DNA of 64,000 nt from Echiichthys vipera (taxonomy: Eukaryota; Chordata; Actinopteri; Perciformes; Trachinidae). The stretch spans positions 10,146,798 to 10,210,797 of the forward strand of contig OY829654.1 of NCBI GenBank assembly GCA_963691815.1, written 5' to 3'. Positions 1-12,056 of this stretch are shown here, in pieces. A model generated the notes under the pieces. The model worked only from the letters and a program-made list of their open reading frames with translations, had not been told where the DNA came from and made no database searches. Both the position numbers and the translations under genes were made by a program. Numbering within the stretch: the stretch's first letter is position 1; each line of letters opens with the position of its first letter.

Positions 1-345
1 GAAGGAGCAACGTGAAATGGCGTTGAGCAAATAATACTGGACTGTGTTGATATTGGACTGCGTGTGTCGTCAGTGTTGCGGTTTTATAAGTTTCATCATT
101 GGACCGTAAACTGTTGTCGAGTGTGTGGACTTTTCCCTGCAGCGTTTGTGTTTTTGGGGGACACGAAGCAAGTTCGGTTACGTTAGCTAGCAGGAGATAG
201 GCTAACGGTCAGTCATTGTTGAAAGGAGACACCGTCTGCACGTATGGGAGGAGCTTCGCTGGTCGTCTAGGAGAGTATCGCCGACAGAGGCTGCTTCCCT
301 TCTACAGAGGGAGACAGAGCTTAGTCGCTGCGATCTGCTGTGGGC
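1..345 (+). repeat. 5' LTR (truncated by window edge) of Ty3/Gypsy element
   Basis: This stretch is repeated, with substitutions and small gaps, at about 4755-5010. Both copies share the same series of blocks: a GTGTTRATATTGGACTG block, a GGTTTTATAAGTTTCATCAT block, GGGGGACACGAAGCAAGTTCGG, and a block ending GAAAGGAGACACCG. Two direct copies flanking gag-pol remnants are the signature of LTRs. The left copy starts inside the LTR because the window begins there. Its right edge is approximate because the copies diverge after about position 330. I could not identify a primer binding site with confidence. Confidence 0.75.
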
Positions 346-399
346 GGAAACAATTGCTACCATGACAAGGGTCCGATTCCTCAGCTGCTAGCTTATGAC

Positions 400-1320
400 A
401 ATACAGTTGTTTTGAGTGATGTTGACCCAGATGTTACAGATGTAGTTCTGCTAACAGCTTTGCATCAAGTTAAGCATTTGGGAAACCTTGGATAGTTGAT
501 CGCTGTCTTGATGGAGCTTCTAAAAGACATTTTATACTGATTAAGACTTCTACTGATTTGACTAATCAAACTCTACCTGACGTTGTTGGACTTCTCGGGG
601 AGGCTAGTCCATGGCCTGCTCATGTGCTAACTGCTCCTGCAGATAGCAAAGAATTTCAAGCTAAACTAAAGCTAACTAAGCTAAAACTCTCACTGATGTT
701 AGTGGCTTACTCCACCCTACACCCTTTGACATGAACACTGCACTGATACACGCCACAGCTCCTTAGTGGATAAATGTAACAGCAAATCAGCTGATTCTAA
801 GAGTTATTGCAAGCTCCGCATGTTCTCTGGTATAAAGCCTACATCCAGTGGGGAGGAAGAGTATGATGCGTGGGCAGAGCAGACAACACATTTTTTAGAA
901 GTGCAGTGCAGTGACAAGACACAGAAATAGAGGATAGTATAAAGCCTGACAGGTCCAGATGCTGACATTGTGAGGTTCCTGAGAATGCAGAAGCCCACTG
1001 CAACTTCATATGATTACATGTAAGCTCTGGAGACAGCTATTGGAACGACTGACAGTATATCTAATCTCCTGGTGAATTTGAGAAAAGGAGGCGTGGCGCT
1101 GTCTGACATGAATCGATTACGGATGGAGCAGGTTGTGAGAGGGGAACTGCAACAAGACTTGATTGCTCTCCTCCTCCGTATGACACACAAGCTGCAAGAA
1201 CCTCCTTCTTCAGCGAGTTGCTAAAAGAGGTGAGGAAGGAGGAAGCATTGCTCCAAAGCAGAAATGATGTCAAGAACCCAGTAATGTCACAGTCTGTAAC
1301 TCCTGTTTCCAAGCCTTCAC
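400..1320 (+). pseudogene. Degenerate gag with PNMA-like capsid region (Ty3/Gypsy)
   Basis: Translating across several frames gives a broken Gag. From about 790 a readable stretch contains LRMFSGIKPTSSGEEEYDAW, then SLTGPDADIVRFL, an ALETAIGT motif, and MNRLRMEQVVRGEL up to about 1200. The order and wording resemble the capsid-like part of the vertebrate PNMA proteins (LFSG, GEE..W, LxGPAAD.IR, ALE..FG, ARLEQVI..GA). PNMA genes are known to be domesticated Ty3/Gypsy gag genes. At least three in-frame stops lie between 925 and 1025, so it cannot be expressed as a whole. The start is not placed: the region from about 400 looks like an N-terminal gag part but is heavily shifted. Confidence 0.6.
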
Positions 1321-1368
1321 CTGAAACAGGTCTTTACAGGTCTGTACAGGTCCTTCTACGACAGATAT

Positions 1369-1662
1369 TTGACACACCTGCCATTGACATCTATTAGCAC
1401 TCTGCATATATGGGGTCTTAGTCCTGCTAAGTACCCTTATGATGGTTATTTGTCACTTAGGCTGGAGTTTTTGAATGCTGACGTAGGAGTGAGTGAGACC
1501 ATTGACACACTTGTGTTGGTATGTCCCGACCCAGTTGTGAGAGGTGAAGTTTCCATGCTGGTGGGCAAGAACACACCCACTGTAAGAAGACTGCTTAGCC
1601 ACTGTAGAGAAAAGGGAGGAGAAAACTTTTTGAGAATCATGCACATTCACTCAGTCTTTTAA
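1369..1662 (+). pseudogene. Linker/protease-like region of the Ty3/Gypsy element
   Basis: An open stretch of 97 codons follows gag in the order expected for the protease part. It includes the pieces YDGYLSLRLEF and DTLVLVCPDPVVRGEVSMLV, which look like the post-active-site part of a retropepsin-like domain or the linker to RT. I do not see the DTG/DSG active-site triad, so the catalytic part seems lost or frameshifted away. It is assigned mainly from position between gag and RT. Confidence 0.4.
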
Positions 1663-1769
1663 AAAGCTTTCGACAAGATCTCACATCTACCACCTGACAA
1701 CAACAAAAGAGGAACTGTGTTGTTCACTCAAACCAAACCTGTCACCTTATGGTCTGGGGGAGTCGCCAG

Positions 1770-2520
1770 GGTGACTGGTTCAGAGAGTGTCAAGCACTCA
1801 GGCTATTCTCGTGGACTCACCTGATGTCACTACCTGTCTCAGTGGAAGTAAATGGTTTGGTGTGCTCGACCTTCGCAGTGGTAACTATCAAGTTCCTATG
1901 AATGACTCTGACAAAGAGAAGACAGCTTTCATCTCCCCGGCTGGATTCTTCCAATTTGAAAGAATGCCACAAGGAGTGACAGGGGCTCCAGCTAAATTTC
2001 AGCGGATAATGGAACAGATGGTCGGAGACAAGAATTTGCTTGAAGTCTTGGTTTGTCTTGATGATCTCATTGTGTTTGGAGCAACGCTCGAGGTGCATGA
2101 GGCCAGGTTGTTACAGGTGCTTGACTGCCTGCTCGCCGGATAAGTGCCAGTTTTGTCAGCCATCAGTAACCTATGTGGGACACGTTATATCTTAAGATGG
2201 GGTATCTACTGTTCGAAGGAGACCGAAGCTGTAACTACATGGCCTGGACCAAACACTGTGACTGCTTTGCAGTCATTTCTTGGATTCTGTGGGTATTACA
2301 GGCGCTTTGTGAAGGAGTATCCCAAGGTAGCTAACTCGTTGAACCAATTGTTGTCCGGTTACCCAACAGCTGCAAAGAAATCCAAGGGTAAACTGGAGAA
2401 CACTTACCTTAACCTCTCAGAGCCTTCTGATAGTCGGTGGGATGAAAAATGTGAAGCAGCCTTTGAGGAGCTGAAGCGACTGCTTACTCAAGCTCCTGTG
2501 TTAGCTTTTGGATGCTAGCC
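1770..2520 (+). pseudogene. Reverse transcriptase fragment (Ty3/Gypsy)
   Basis: An open stretch at 1787-2143 carries RT fingers and palm: FGVLDLRSGNYQVPM, then FFQFERMPQGVTGAPAKFQR, then VCLDDLIVF. In the last motif the usual Tyr of YxDD is Cys, but both catalytic Asp residues remain. The sequence then shifts frame at about 2140 (KCQFCQPSVTYVGH continues in another frame). It resumes at about 2260 with the thumb, LGFCGYYRRFVKEYP, and runs to a stop near 2516. These are family motifs of Ty3/Gypsy pol. The N-terminal RT part is missing and the frame is broken, so the gene is dead. Confidence 0.85.
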
Positions 2521-2890
2521 GAGAGGGGCTAGGAGGAGTGTTGTACCAGGATAAGAATGAAGGATTTTGAGACCCGGGGCTTTCGTCAGTCGAAGCTTGA
2601 CTCCTTTAGAAAAGAATTACCTGGCCCATAAATTAGAATTTTTGGTGCTGAAGGGGCAGTAGTAGATAAATTACATGACTATCTGCACGGTACCAGGTTT
2701 GAGGGGAGGACTGACAACAAGCCTCTGACCTACTGTGCATGTTGATGTCTGCCAAGCTGGATGGAACTGGGCACTGCTGGCTTGGTACACTGTTTACCTA
2801 TGACTCCCGTCTAAAATACAGATCAGGAGCCCAAAACATCGAAGCAGATTCTTGTCGCCCACATCCCAGTCCAATACAAGGTTCAGAGTG
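2440..2890 (+). pseudogene. RNase H fragment of the Ty3/Gypsy pol
   Basis: Directly after the RT thumb comes AAFEELKRLLTQAPVLAF, the usual entry to the Ty3/Gypsy RNase H. A frameshifted DASREGLGGVLYQD follows at about 2510-2555, then a DNKPLTY-like piece at about 2710, and at 2740-2850 LGTLFTYDSRLKYRSGAQN followed by IEADS. These are the expected RNase H/connection motifs in order. Several frameshifts and stops interrupt them. Confidence 0.75.
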
Positions 2891-3059
2891 GAAAGACATC
2901 CCTGCAACAGGCGTGGCAGCCATGTGCCAGATGTCTGCTGTGACAAAGCAGAGAAACCCACAATCTGGAAGGATTTCTCCACAAGCTAGACCACAAGTCT
3001 ATTGCAATCTAGCTCCTTTAAGTGTCAAAAATATGCCTGTTTTGAGTCTCACTTAGTTT

Positions 3060-4440
3060 TTAACAGCACAGGAGACCCTGGCATAGGACAAGTGTGGTCG
3101 GCTCTGAACAATGGCAATATTACCCAAGTTGACAAGACAAAGTGTTACTGGAGAAATATTTTGTCCATTATTGATTACTGAAGAGGATGCACAGTGATCA
3201 GGGGAGAGATTTTGAAAGTTGCCTTGTCCACGAAGTATTGAGTCCATTTGGAGTTGAAAAATCAAGAACGCCTCACCATCATCAAGGGGACCCCCCAACC
3301 CCATTGTTGGACATGTTGGGAACTTTGGAGCCAAACAGGAAGAGTAAATGGAGTCAGCACATTGTACATTTGGTATGCCCCTATAATTGCACTCCAAATG
3401 AAGCTACAGGATTTCCCCCCTATTTTCTCATGTTTGGGCGAGAAGCCAGATTACATGTAGATCTATGTTTTGAGACGTCTAGTAATGGTACACAACAGAA
3501 AACATACCTCAAGTATGTTTCTGACATGATGAAGGAGTTGAAGGTTGCCTTTACACTAGCAGAGTCCATTGCTGCCAAGCAAAATGATAACAATAAGCAG
3601 AGGTATGACAAAAGAATAAGATTTTCACAGTTGTTGCCTGGAGACAGAATCTTGCTACGGAACCTTGGATTACAAGGGAAGCATAAACTGGCCGATCATT
3701 GGGCATCAAACCCATATGTTGTGGAAAGCCAGATGCCAAACTTACTAGTGTTCCGGTTGAAACCTGAAGATGGTGGTGGACAAATCAAAACCTTTGATCG
3801 AAATCACCTCCTGCCTCTCGGGAAGAGGATATGTCCAGATCCTGTATCTAATAGAGATCCTTCACCTACAAAGAGAGTTCTTCGAAGAAGACAGAACGAA
3901 TGCACAGACAAGCCTGAAAAGTAAACGACATCACAGAAAACGTGATTGTGTTGACACAGACAGAAGAAGAGGACTATGGATTGTGGTATGATTCAACTAT
4001 TGAATCTCTAACAATCAACATGGATGATGGTACATTGGAACCATTCAGTCTGGATTTGGATATCTCCTTAAGCGACCTGACTGGTCAGCCAACAGCAGTT
4101 GAGCACTAATGACGAAATGTGTTGAGGAATCTGAAAGGGACAGTGGAAATGAACTAGAGCCTACTGAGACAACAGAATCTAAACGGCAAGAGACGTGAGA
4201 ACCATGAAGAGATTGAAAGAGACAAAACATTGACCAAAGACATTCCCTTACAATACAGACACTGACCTTGACTCTGAGGCCAACGCTGATTTTGACACTA
4301 AGACCAGACCTCAGAGACTAAAGAGCGCCACTTTAAAGTTAACTAATGACACCCCAGGTTGTCTAAGTGTCATAGCAGCCCCTACAGTGAAATATGTTTC
4401 TTGTATTTACAAGTGGATAGGTACACCTGTCATTGCTTAA
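3060..4440 (+). pseudogene. Integrase and pol C-terminal tail (Ty3/Gypsy), degraded
   Basis: The 245-codon open stretch at 3187-3924 contains the second half of the integrase catalytic core: HSDQGRDFES, then FGVEKSRTPHHHQGDP, then CTPNEATGFPPYFLMFGRE. A chromatin-side C-terminal region follows, with LLPGDRILLRNLGLQGKHKL and a VFRLKPEDG patch. The N-terminal HHCC zinc finger and first catalytic Asp are not visible. The residues QGDP are followed by a small deletion before the NxxxWxxxI part. Codons to about 4440 form a frameshifted tail with a RPQRLK piece of the kind seen at the end of such polyproteins. Confidence 0.8.
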
Positions 4441-4530
4441 TCCTGTGTTTCACTGTGTTCCACTCAACAGATGTACCATGATTGTTGAGGTTTTAAATGA
4501 TACAAAGTCATGAGGGCATGCTTTTATTTT

Positions 4531-4546
4531 GGTGGGGGAGGGAGTC
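4531..4546 (+). other. Polypurine tract before the 3' LTR
   Basis: A GGTGGGGGAGGGAG purine run sits just before TGATAAATATCC, which is a plausible 5' TG end of the 3' LTR. Plus-strand priming tracts of LTR elements lie exactly there. Decay makes the exact LTR start uncertain by a few bases. Confidence 0.55.
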
Positions 4547-5050
4547 TGATAAATATCCGATATATTTATTACATTTTTTCATGGGGAATAAGTTACAGGT
4601 TAAACAGCAGTCATAAAGGTGAAGTTAAAAATTACATAAATCATTTGATATAAATAACATATTAAGAGGTAGAAATGCTTTGTTTAAAATGGTTGATATT
4701 ACAAATATAATTTCATGGGTTTGAATGCTTTCCGTCCTATTTTGAATAAAAATAGGACGGTGTTAATATTGGACTGTGTGTGTCGCCAGTGTCGTGGTTT
4801 TATAAGTTTCATCATCGGACCGCTAAGTGTTGTTGAGTGTGTGAGATAGATTTTTTCCTTCCACGTTTGTGTTTTGGGGGACACGAAGCAAGTTCGGCTA
4901 AGTTAGCTGGCAGGGGCTAGGCTAACGGCACAGTTATTGTTGAAAGGAGACACCGCCTGCACGTCGACGGAGGCTGCTTCGCTGCTACAGAGGGTGACGG
5001 AGCTTCGTCTTGCTGACGTCACCGACACACGCAGGTACCGTTATCACAGG
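4547..5050 (+). repeat. 3' LTR of the Ty3/Gypsy element
   Basis: From about 4755 this matches the window's first 330 bases block by block. 4547-4750 is LTR sequence whose 5' partner lies outside the window. The end is uncertain (around 5030-5050) because homology to the left copy fades. No target-site duplication can be checked, as the left flank is not in the window. The divergence between copies indicates an old insertion. Confidence 0.7.
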
Positions 5051-6475
5051 TTTCCATCATGAACTCCAACTAAAGCATGCCAACGAAACTAAACTAAGCT
5101 TCCACTCCAAATTAGATAGTTTGAGGGACAAACTAGTAATACCCGGGATTCTAATTTTTTGGTTTTCTGAATGGTTTTGAATTTGTTTCTCCTGAAAACC
5201 TTTGAATACATTTTCTAAAACTGATATCATGTGTTTGTATTATTGCATTGTGGTTTTTTTTCTTTAAAGTATTGCATTTTGTATGACATCAGAGTTTACA
5301 GGTGTGAGTGTTTTCCCCATAGCCTCTGAACAGTTATTGATGAGAGTGAGAACCATACTGTATATTACCCTAGACAGTTATTACTATTTGAGATTTCTCT
5401 TTTACCATAAGATATTGAATTAGGGTTAAGGCTTCACAGTGGGTGGGTTTCTTAATACACAAGCCGGTGTTAAAAGGGTTGCATATTTAATGCTGTCATT
5501 TTGGCTAGGCCTTTCTCAGAAAAGAGGAAATTTGATCTCAAGTGATTCTTGCCTGGCAAAATAAAGAGTGCAGCACGAAAGGTCATTTAGCCTTTGTATT
5601 ATGGATTATTACACGGTTTACATGTTGCAGGCACATTGGCACCCTGCGTTGATTGTCCTGCCGGCAGAAGGCCAGCAGTCACCTCAGAGGCTAGCAGCTG
5701 TTCTCTAAGGCACAGTGACTTGACTTTACTGTGTCTATGTTTCCTTATCTTCTTTCTGAGCAAATATCAAAATGGGAAATACCAGTTCTGGATATTTGCC
5801 AGTCCAAGAAAGGGGCTAGAATGGGAACAGGTCGACATTTTAAAATAAATGACACCTCACTGACAAATGACATTTATTAAAACATTGTTATTTTTGTGTT
5901 TTAAAAAACTCAGAAGCAAGTGTGTTTTAGAAGAGGATAACATAGACTGCCTTTTTTATATGTTTAATGGACATGAAAGCTGCTGTGTGATATCAGTTGT
6001 ACAGTAAATCGCTGTGATGCTCAACCAGCCACATATCTCCACCATAAAAAAACAAAACAAATAACCAGGGGCATCTTTCTTGTGTGGATCCTACTCATTA
6101 AATCAGAATAGCATTTAGGTATCCTGGTCCTGTGTTGTGTGTGTGTGACAACAGAGATGACAGCCTTTGAGGCTCACATGCAAATGCAAAACCCTACTCG
6201 CTGCTGCTGGTCCATGCAGTTTTCATACATCTTAAAACAACACCAGCTCTGCTCTGTTAGAAGTCAGTTTGCATTTCTATAAAAGTATCACCAATCTTTG
6301 GCCCACTGCACAGGGCCAATCTAACGGTCTCCTCATGTGACACTCTATCCATCCAAGTCAGAAAAATGGCTGGCAGTTTTGACAGTGATTTCTTTCTTCT
6401 CCTTTTTTGAGTAGCAATTGGTTTTCTATCCTTTGTTTTGATTCATCCTTCCAGCAAGCACATGCACTCTCCTAC

Positions 6476-6478
<3 letters not shown>

Positions 6479-6532
<54 letters not shown>
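6479..6532. repeat. (AC)27 microsatellite
   Basis: 54 bases of uninterrupted AC dinucleotides. The open frames reported across it are only repeat translations. Confidence 0.98.
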
Positions 6533-6537
<5 letters not shown>

Positions 6538-9500
6538 TGAAACACACACCTGCATTTAAAAAAAGAGATCTAGTTTGCTGAGAATGAAGAATCCTAAATG
6601 TGTTGACTCTTTCGCTAGCTTTTCCCCAAACGCTGTTAATTCTCAGAACGGTTTGAATTCTCAAGTTTACTCAAGCATTTTGTAGTCATTAACACCAACA
6701 CACAAGTCCTCTGCATCCTCTTCAGTCTCAAAACAAATTTGCCTTGCAGTTTATCGAGTAGTTTGTCACTCACTTTCACCCCAGTATTTATGTCTAGAAT
6801 AACAACAGTGCTATTGGGACTTCAGATGTTTTCACAGAAGGCAGAGAAAGAAAGAAAAAAGTCACTCAATTTGACACCATGCAGTAACATGTTTTGTACC
6901 TCTCACTGTCTCCCATCTGCATTAATTTGACATTCTCTAATCTGGCACTCCCATTTCCTGTCAGCTACAGAACTGCTGTAGCCTGCTGGCTTGGATGTCT
7001 GCAGAGAGCATCCACTGAGAAAGTGGAGGCTATTATGGGTCACCTTGGATGCATTTCCCATTAAAAGGTGACAGGCATGCTGCTCTAAAACACAGACTGC
7101 TGTGGTTTTGGAAATCAGGGCCTGCTGTCACTTTTAAATTCATTTTAAGCTACAAAATAATTTACCTCAGGTTAAGGACTCTGAGTTTGCAGGGTCTTAC
7201 ATGTGACATGGATTCAGAGCTTGTGGTATTCAGATGTCACACAGTTACCTACTATATTGTCACATGGCCCCTACATGTGTGTGAGCGTGCACATTCGGTA
7301 CAGAGTGTACAAATGGTGCCACTGGCTGCCAATCATCGTAAGCCCTGGAGAGACAGGTTACCTGCTAAATTGAGTCCCTCAGGCTTTCTATTTGGTTTGT
7401 ATATGTTGTGCAACAGTAACTACTCTTACTACGATCCATTCAGTCATACCCTATAGCCATTAAATACAGATATTTCACTTGGATTAGCTAAATGATAGAT
7501 GTTCAGAATCCCTCTATAAATTGCACACAGTATTTTCTCATCCATTTACACACTGTGTCAAATGCCAGCAACACATGCCAGAGATGTGTTGCCATTCAGA
7601 CGGTATACTTGCTTTCAGCATCTCCAGAGAGAACCACACAGTCTGGGCTCATTACAGTGGACAGCAATTCATTGCATACTTATTGCATACTGACATTTCT
7701 ATTGAGATAGACTGACCATTTTCCTCTGCACAATGGTGGATATATCAGGTTTGAAGAACCATTTATTGGTCCCACATGAACTCTGCTCACATTTATTAGG
7801 CAGACAGCAGAACCACAGAAATTCTGAATCGGTGCTACATGTCCACGTCATGCACGATTTGACAGCATTTGCCTTCATCCAGGCTTGCTGTCCATAACTC
7901 ATTGGATTTTGATGCAGTGTTGTTGGCTTCCTGCGCAACTCATTGTGCCAGAGACCGTCAACTTAACGGCACTCGCTCTCCAGCCAGCAGCTGAGACACT
8001 GCTGATGCCAGGTGTAGTCATTTGTGTAGATAATAGCATTACAGTTAAGTGCTCTGACAAATTTCCATTCGGTAGACCTGAACAAAGCAGATCCCTGTAA
8101 GAAGTTTTGTAGCGTGCCAGAGGGTGTGTTAGGTTTCACAAAAGCATTTTACGATAACTGTCAACACACTGTTACATCTTGATTTGCAGACATAAAAGAA
8201 GCTGCTTCGTGACAGACAAATAATGGAATAGAATGAAATAGAATAGCGGATGGGGTCATGTAGAGTCCAGAATTAATCTTAATTGAGCTTTTAGCCATAT
8301 TTCTTTTGGTGTGACATTGAAATGTAGGTTAAAATATATTAAACTTTCCATTATCATATATAAAGACAAAATAAGGGCATAAATCCTTTGTTGTGAAACT
8401 CCATATCTATGTTTTTCTAACTTTGGAGAAGCTCCAGAGTCGGTAAAATCAGACAGGAGAGTCTGACAGCTTGATCCAGATGATGAGAAAATCATAAGAC
8501 AGGCTTGCTATTGAGGTGAGTTATTCATTTATGACCTTGGAAAAAGCAGTTAAGCAAACAATCTCACCACAAGGTTTATTTGTGATGTTTCTATTTATGT
8601 TCTATTTTTACTTGCTGAGTCCTTCTTCTAAGTATGTATTTACAATTCAAATGATACAAGTTAAATATATACAGCAGGGATGCAATTATGAAATCAGCTC
8701 CACATCACATTATCTTCATCAGTAGATGAGTCTGCTCATGTAGATGTATAAATATTTACAATTTGTACTCAAGTGCAGTACTTGAGTAGTGTGTGTCCAC
8801 TACTGTGAACACAACTGGGCAGACTCCATCTGCAGATAAAGATCATGTGATTGAAAGCTCCAGAGTGCGTACAAAATGGACCTTGTGGAGTGATTGTTTT
8901 TTTATAACTACATTGCTCGATGTATTTCATTTACAATTATAAATGTTATGTGTAAATGTAGACTTCGAAGAAGCACTCAAGTAAACTCAAGTGAATATAG
9001 AAATATCACCAAAAAAAAAACATGTAGGGAAATTGTTTTCTCAACCGCTACCTTCCAAGGTCAAGAATGAATGACTAACTTCAGAAAGTTTTTTTGCAGT
9101 CTGTCTTGGTCTTCTGCTCTTTCACATGCTATTCTTTGACTTTGCTGTTATAATGTGACTACGGAGGAGTGGAGATTTAAGAAGTGAGTTAAGAGGCAGT
9201 GGTGGATCTGATGAAAAGGTGCTATCAAATCGCATTAGGGGAAATTAATCAAATGTTTTTTAAAGTTTGACCCAAATTGGCGACTAAAGGTATTCTCACC
9301 AAATTGTGTAAATTGAAACAAGACAGAAACCAAATAAACAAAGCAATTATTTAATGTCGCACGTATGTCTTGAGTGAACATACTTTCAAATTCAATTTAA
9401 TTTGGATAAAAATTAAGATGAGAGTAAAAAGTGTAGAATTCCTTAAAAGGCCCATGGAGAACAGGTCACTTTAATCTGGGACGAAGTCAAGTGCAGATTA

Positions 9501-11103
9501 GACTGGGAACATAATATTTGGACCACAGACTACAAAACTAAATACAGCAAGTGGTGGAGGATTTCTTTTTCCCCCATAGTCACAACAGACCAACAAAAGA
9601 AACTCCAGCACAGGAAATAAATCAACATAAAAAAAACAGCATGAGGAACAAATCATCCCAGAAAGCACTACATACGGAACACTGTACATATATTCAGTAC
9701 AAAGTTTCAGCTCTTTCAGGCCTGAAAATGACCTGTGCCCTGTTGGGTACAGGTTGTAGATGTTTATCTTGTTTTCTGAGTGCTTCCCAGCTCAGAGTAC
9801 TATAGAAGCAGGACTACAAAGCATGGCAACAAAAAACAGGGCAGTTCCAGTCGAGACCCTCTGCTTCTGTGTGTCTTCTGACCCCACAAATGACAATTGC
9901 TGTGTGACCCTTGTTCTCTGCCAATCAAAACGTTGCACAAAAGCACACACACTCACACTTGCACATTGTGAAGCTGTCATTTGGGAGACTGACTTTGTCA
10001 CTGATAATGGGGGAAAATGGAAATACAGAAAACAATTATACCCTTCCATGGCTCCAGCCCTCACCTGATGAGAGCGTTCATCTCCAGCTATGTTATTCTC
10101 CATCTGCCTCTGAAATATTTATAATGAGAAGATGCGGTCTCAGGAGCATGCAGTGTGTTGTACTGGCTGAAACCATGTGTGAACTTGAAGTGTTGCATTG
10201 CTTTTGTTTAAAAAAGGTACCCAGCGCACCTGCCAGCTGGCAATACCACACTGATTTGCATTTTTATTTGATTTTAATGTATTCTTCGGAGGTGATCATT
10301 TCCAAATATAGAGTTTCATGATTCTTTGCTCTGTTTGCTAGCAACAAGCAATGCAAGTTAATTCTGTTGCGTAGCGTGTTCTTAATAGATCAAAGAGGAA
10401 ATCTAGGGCTGTCTTATGCAATTAAGGAGATGCATTAAGAAGAACAAACCCCTGTGGGCTGTTGTTTCCAAATGATGCCCCACTGCTTCCCTTGGTACAT
10501 CACGATTAACGTTGCGCAGACATGCCCTTTTGTTGAGTGCATCAGACAGCAGACAACATTCTCCCAGACCAGACACAAGATCTGGATATTTTTCAGTTGA
10601 ACCAAAGGCTGTTGATGTTTTCTGAAATACAGAGCCAGGAGTCATGATAACCCCAAGAAATTCAACAGACTTGGCAAGAAGCGGGAAAACAACATGCTTT
10701 CTTAATTCTTCCCTCCTACTGCGTTGGAATTTGGCTATTCGTGTTGTTACTTATCAAATCAACACCTTGACACTAGTTCTGTTTATTATTACTTGTTATC
10801 GTACTCAGCACGAGCAGATTTACAACCAAGAACGGCACACACCCTCCATATCCACTCCTGAGAAACACTGAATCCCAAATGAACTCAATCAGGCTTATCA
10901 TAATCTGATTCTGTCTTCTCTTTAAAGTTTTACAGATATAAGAGAAGATGATTTTCTTTTTTTTTAATTCAATGCTGCAGAAGTGAAAATCAAGTGTGAG
11001 ACGAGCCCCGTGATCTACTTCTTTCCAGCAGGTCAAGTGGGCCCTTGTTGGTTAATCCCCACAGGAGCTACATGATGGTTCAATTATATCCAGAAACAGA
11101 CAA

Positions 11104-11108
<5 letters not shown>

Positions 11109-11160
<52 letters not shown>

Positions 11161-11176
11161 GAGAGAGAGAGAGAGT
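11109..11176. repeat. (TC)25 followed by (GA)7, a self-complementary tract
   Basis: About 50 bases of TC dinucleotides run into CTAGAGAGAG..., so the last part of the CT tract and the GA tract are perfect inverted copies around TCTAGA. This can fold as a hairpin, and the CT part is a polypurine/polypyrimidine strand. Confidence 0.97.
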
Positions 11177-11517
11177 AGCTATAAAGCTACTTTATGGCTT
11201 GGTTTGAGTTTCTTAAATTGTGGGTTGAACAAATATTCTATGCAATCCATGAATCTCCATAATGGCAAGCTATTTTTTGACAGCAACACTGTTTTCACCT
11301 TGTGAGTATATGCGTATATGTCATGGAGACACCTAATGTATCAGGACTTAACACAGAGGCAGTTACGTGTATATTGCCAGTAGTTATGTCTGTCTGCATG
11401 GGGACAGATTTAGTTGCCACAATATCATTGCAACCATGCAAGATACAGTCACAAACCATTACAGGTGCGGCCTCTGACCCGATAACCATGCAAGTCAGAG
11501 AAACTTTAAAAAGGTGT

Positions 11518-12056
11518 GTAGTTGAGATCAAAATGAAGGAAGAGTTTTAAAATGGGTGTGTTGTGAGCATGGTAGTGTGGTAGAAAGGAGGAAAGGGGCC
11601 ATTGCCCCACCACCATCACTGGCTTGATTTGGAGTTGAGGTTTGTGTGATCCCATCACAAGATGATCTCTGGCATGTAATAGACATGATTAATTAATTGA
11701 GAAAAATCAGCAGAATCTCTGGAAAACCCTTAGCAACAAAGTAATGTCTAAGAAACCCACTACAGTTACCAAACTGTGGAAGAGACTGAAGAAGAATGGA
11801 CCAAGATGAGCTGAAGACATTCAAAGCCAGGACCTCTACACTTCCTGTTCATTTTTGAATCCTATAGCCCGAAGAAAACATTGTTCAAATCTTCTCTTCT
11901 GACACAATGGTTATTTTAAAAAAAAACATGCTAGTACAGCAGTGGTATAGCCACCGCGAATATTCAAATTCTGATCAATAAAAAACGTATTTCAGAATAA
12001 ATCAAGACTTAATACTTTGTTCTCTAATTTTGATCTCCACTGTATATACCACCTAT
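11518..12056. mobile_element. Probable non-autonomous Tc1/mariner-like remnant
   Basis: The right end reads AATTTTGATCTCCACTGTATAT. The left end has the inverse-complement core GAGATCAAAAT, giving degraded terminal inverted repeats about 540 bp apart. The interior at 11700-11800 (AAACCCACTACAGTTACC, then GGAAGAGACTGAAG) has a flavour of transposon-derived sequence but no readable transposase. The family assignment rests on the end motif only and is tentative. Confidence 0.4.

Noticed and set aside
7049..7456. 135-codon plus-strand open frame
   Set aside because: The peptide matches no family I know, codon use is not coding-like and there is no splice support.
9792..10321. Overlapping open frames of 102-136 codons on both strands
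   Set aside because: They overlap in several frames at once and lack any domain. The region is most likely tafa1 intron.
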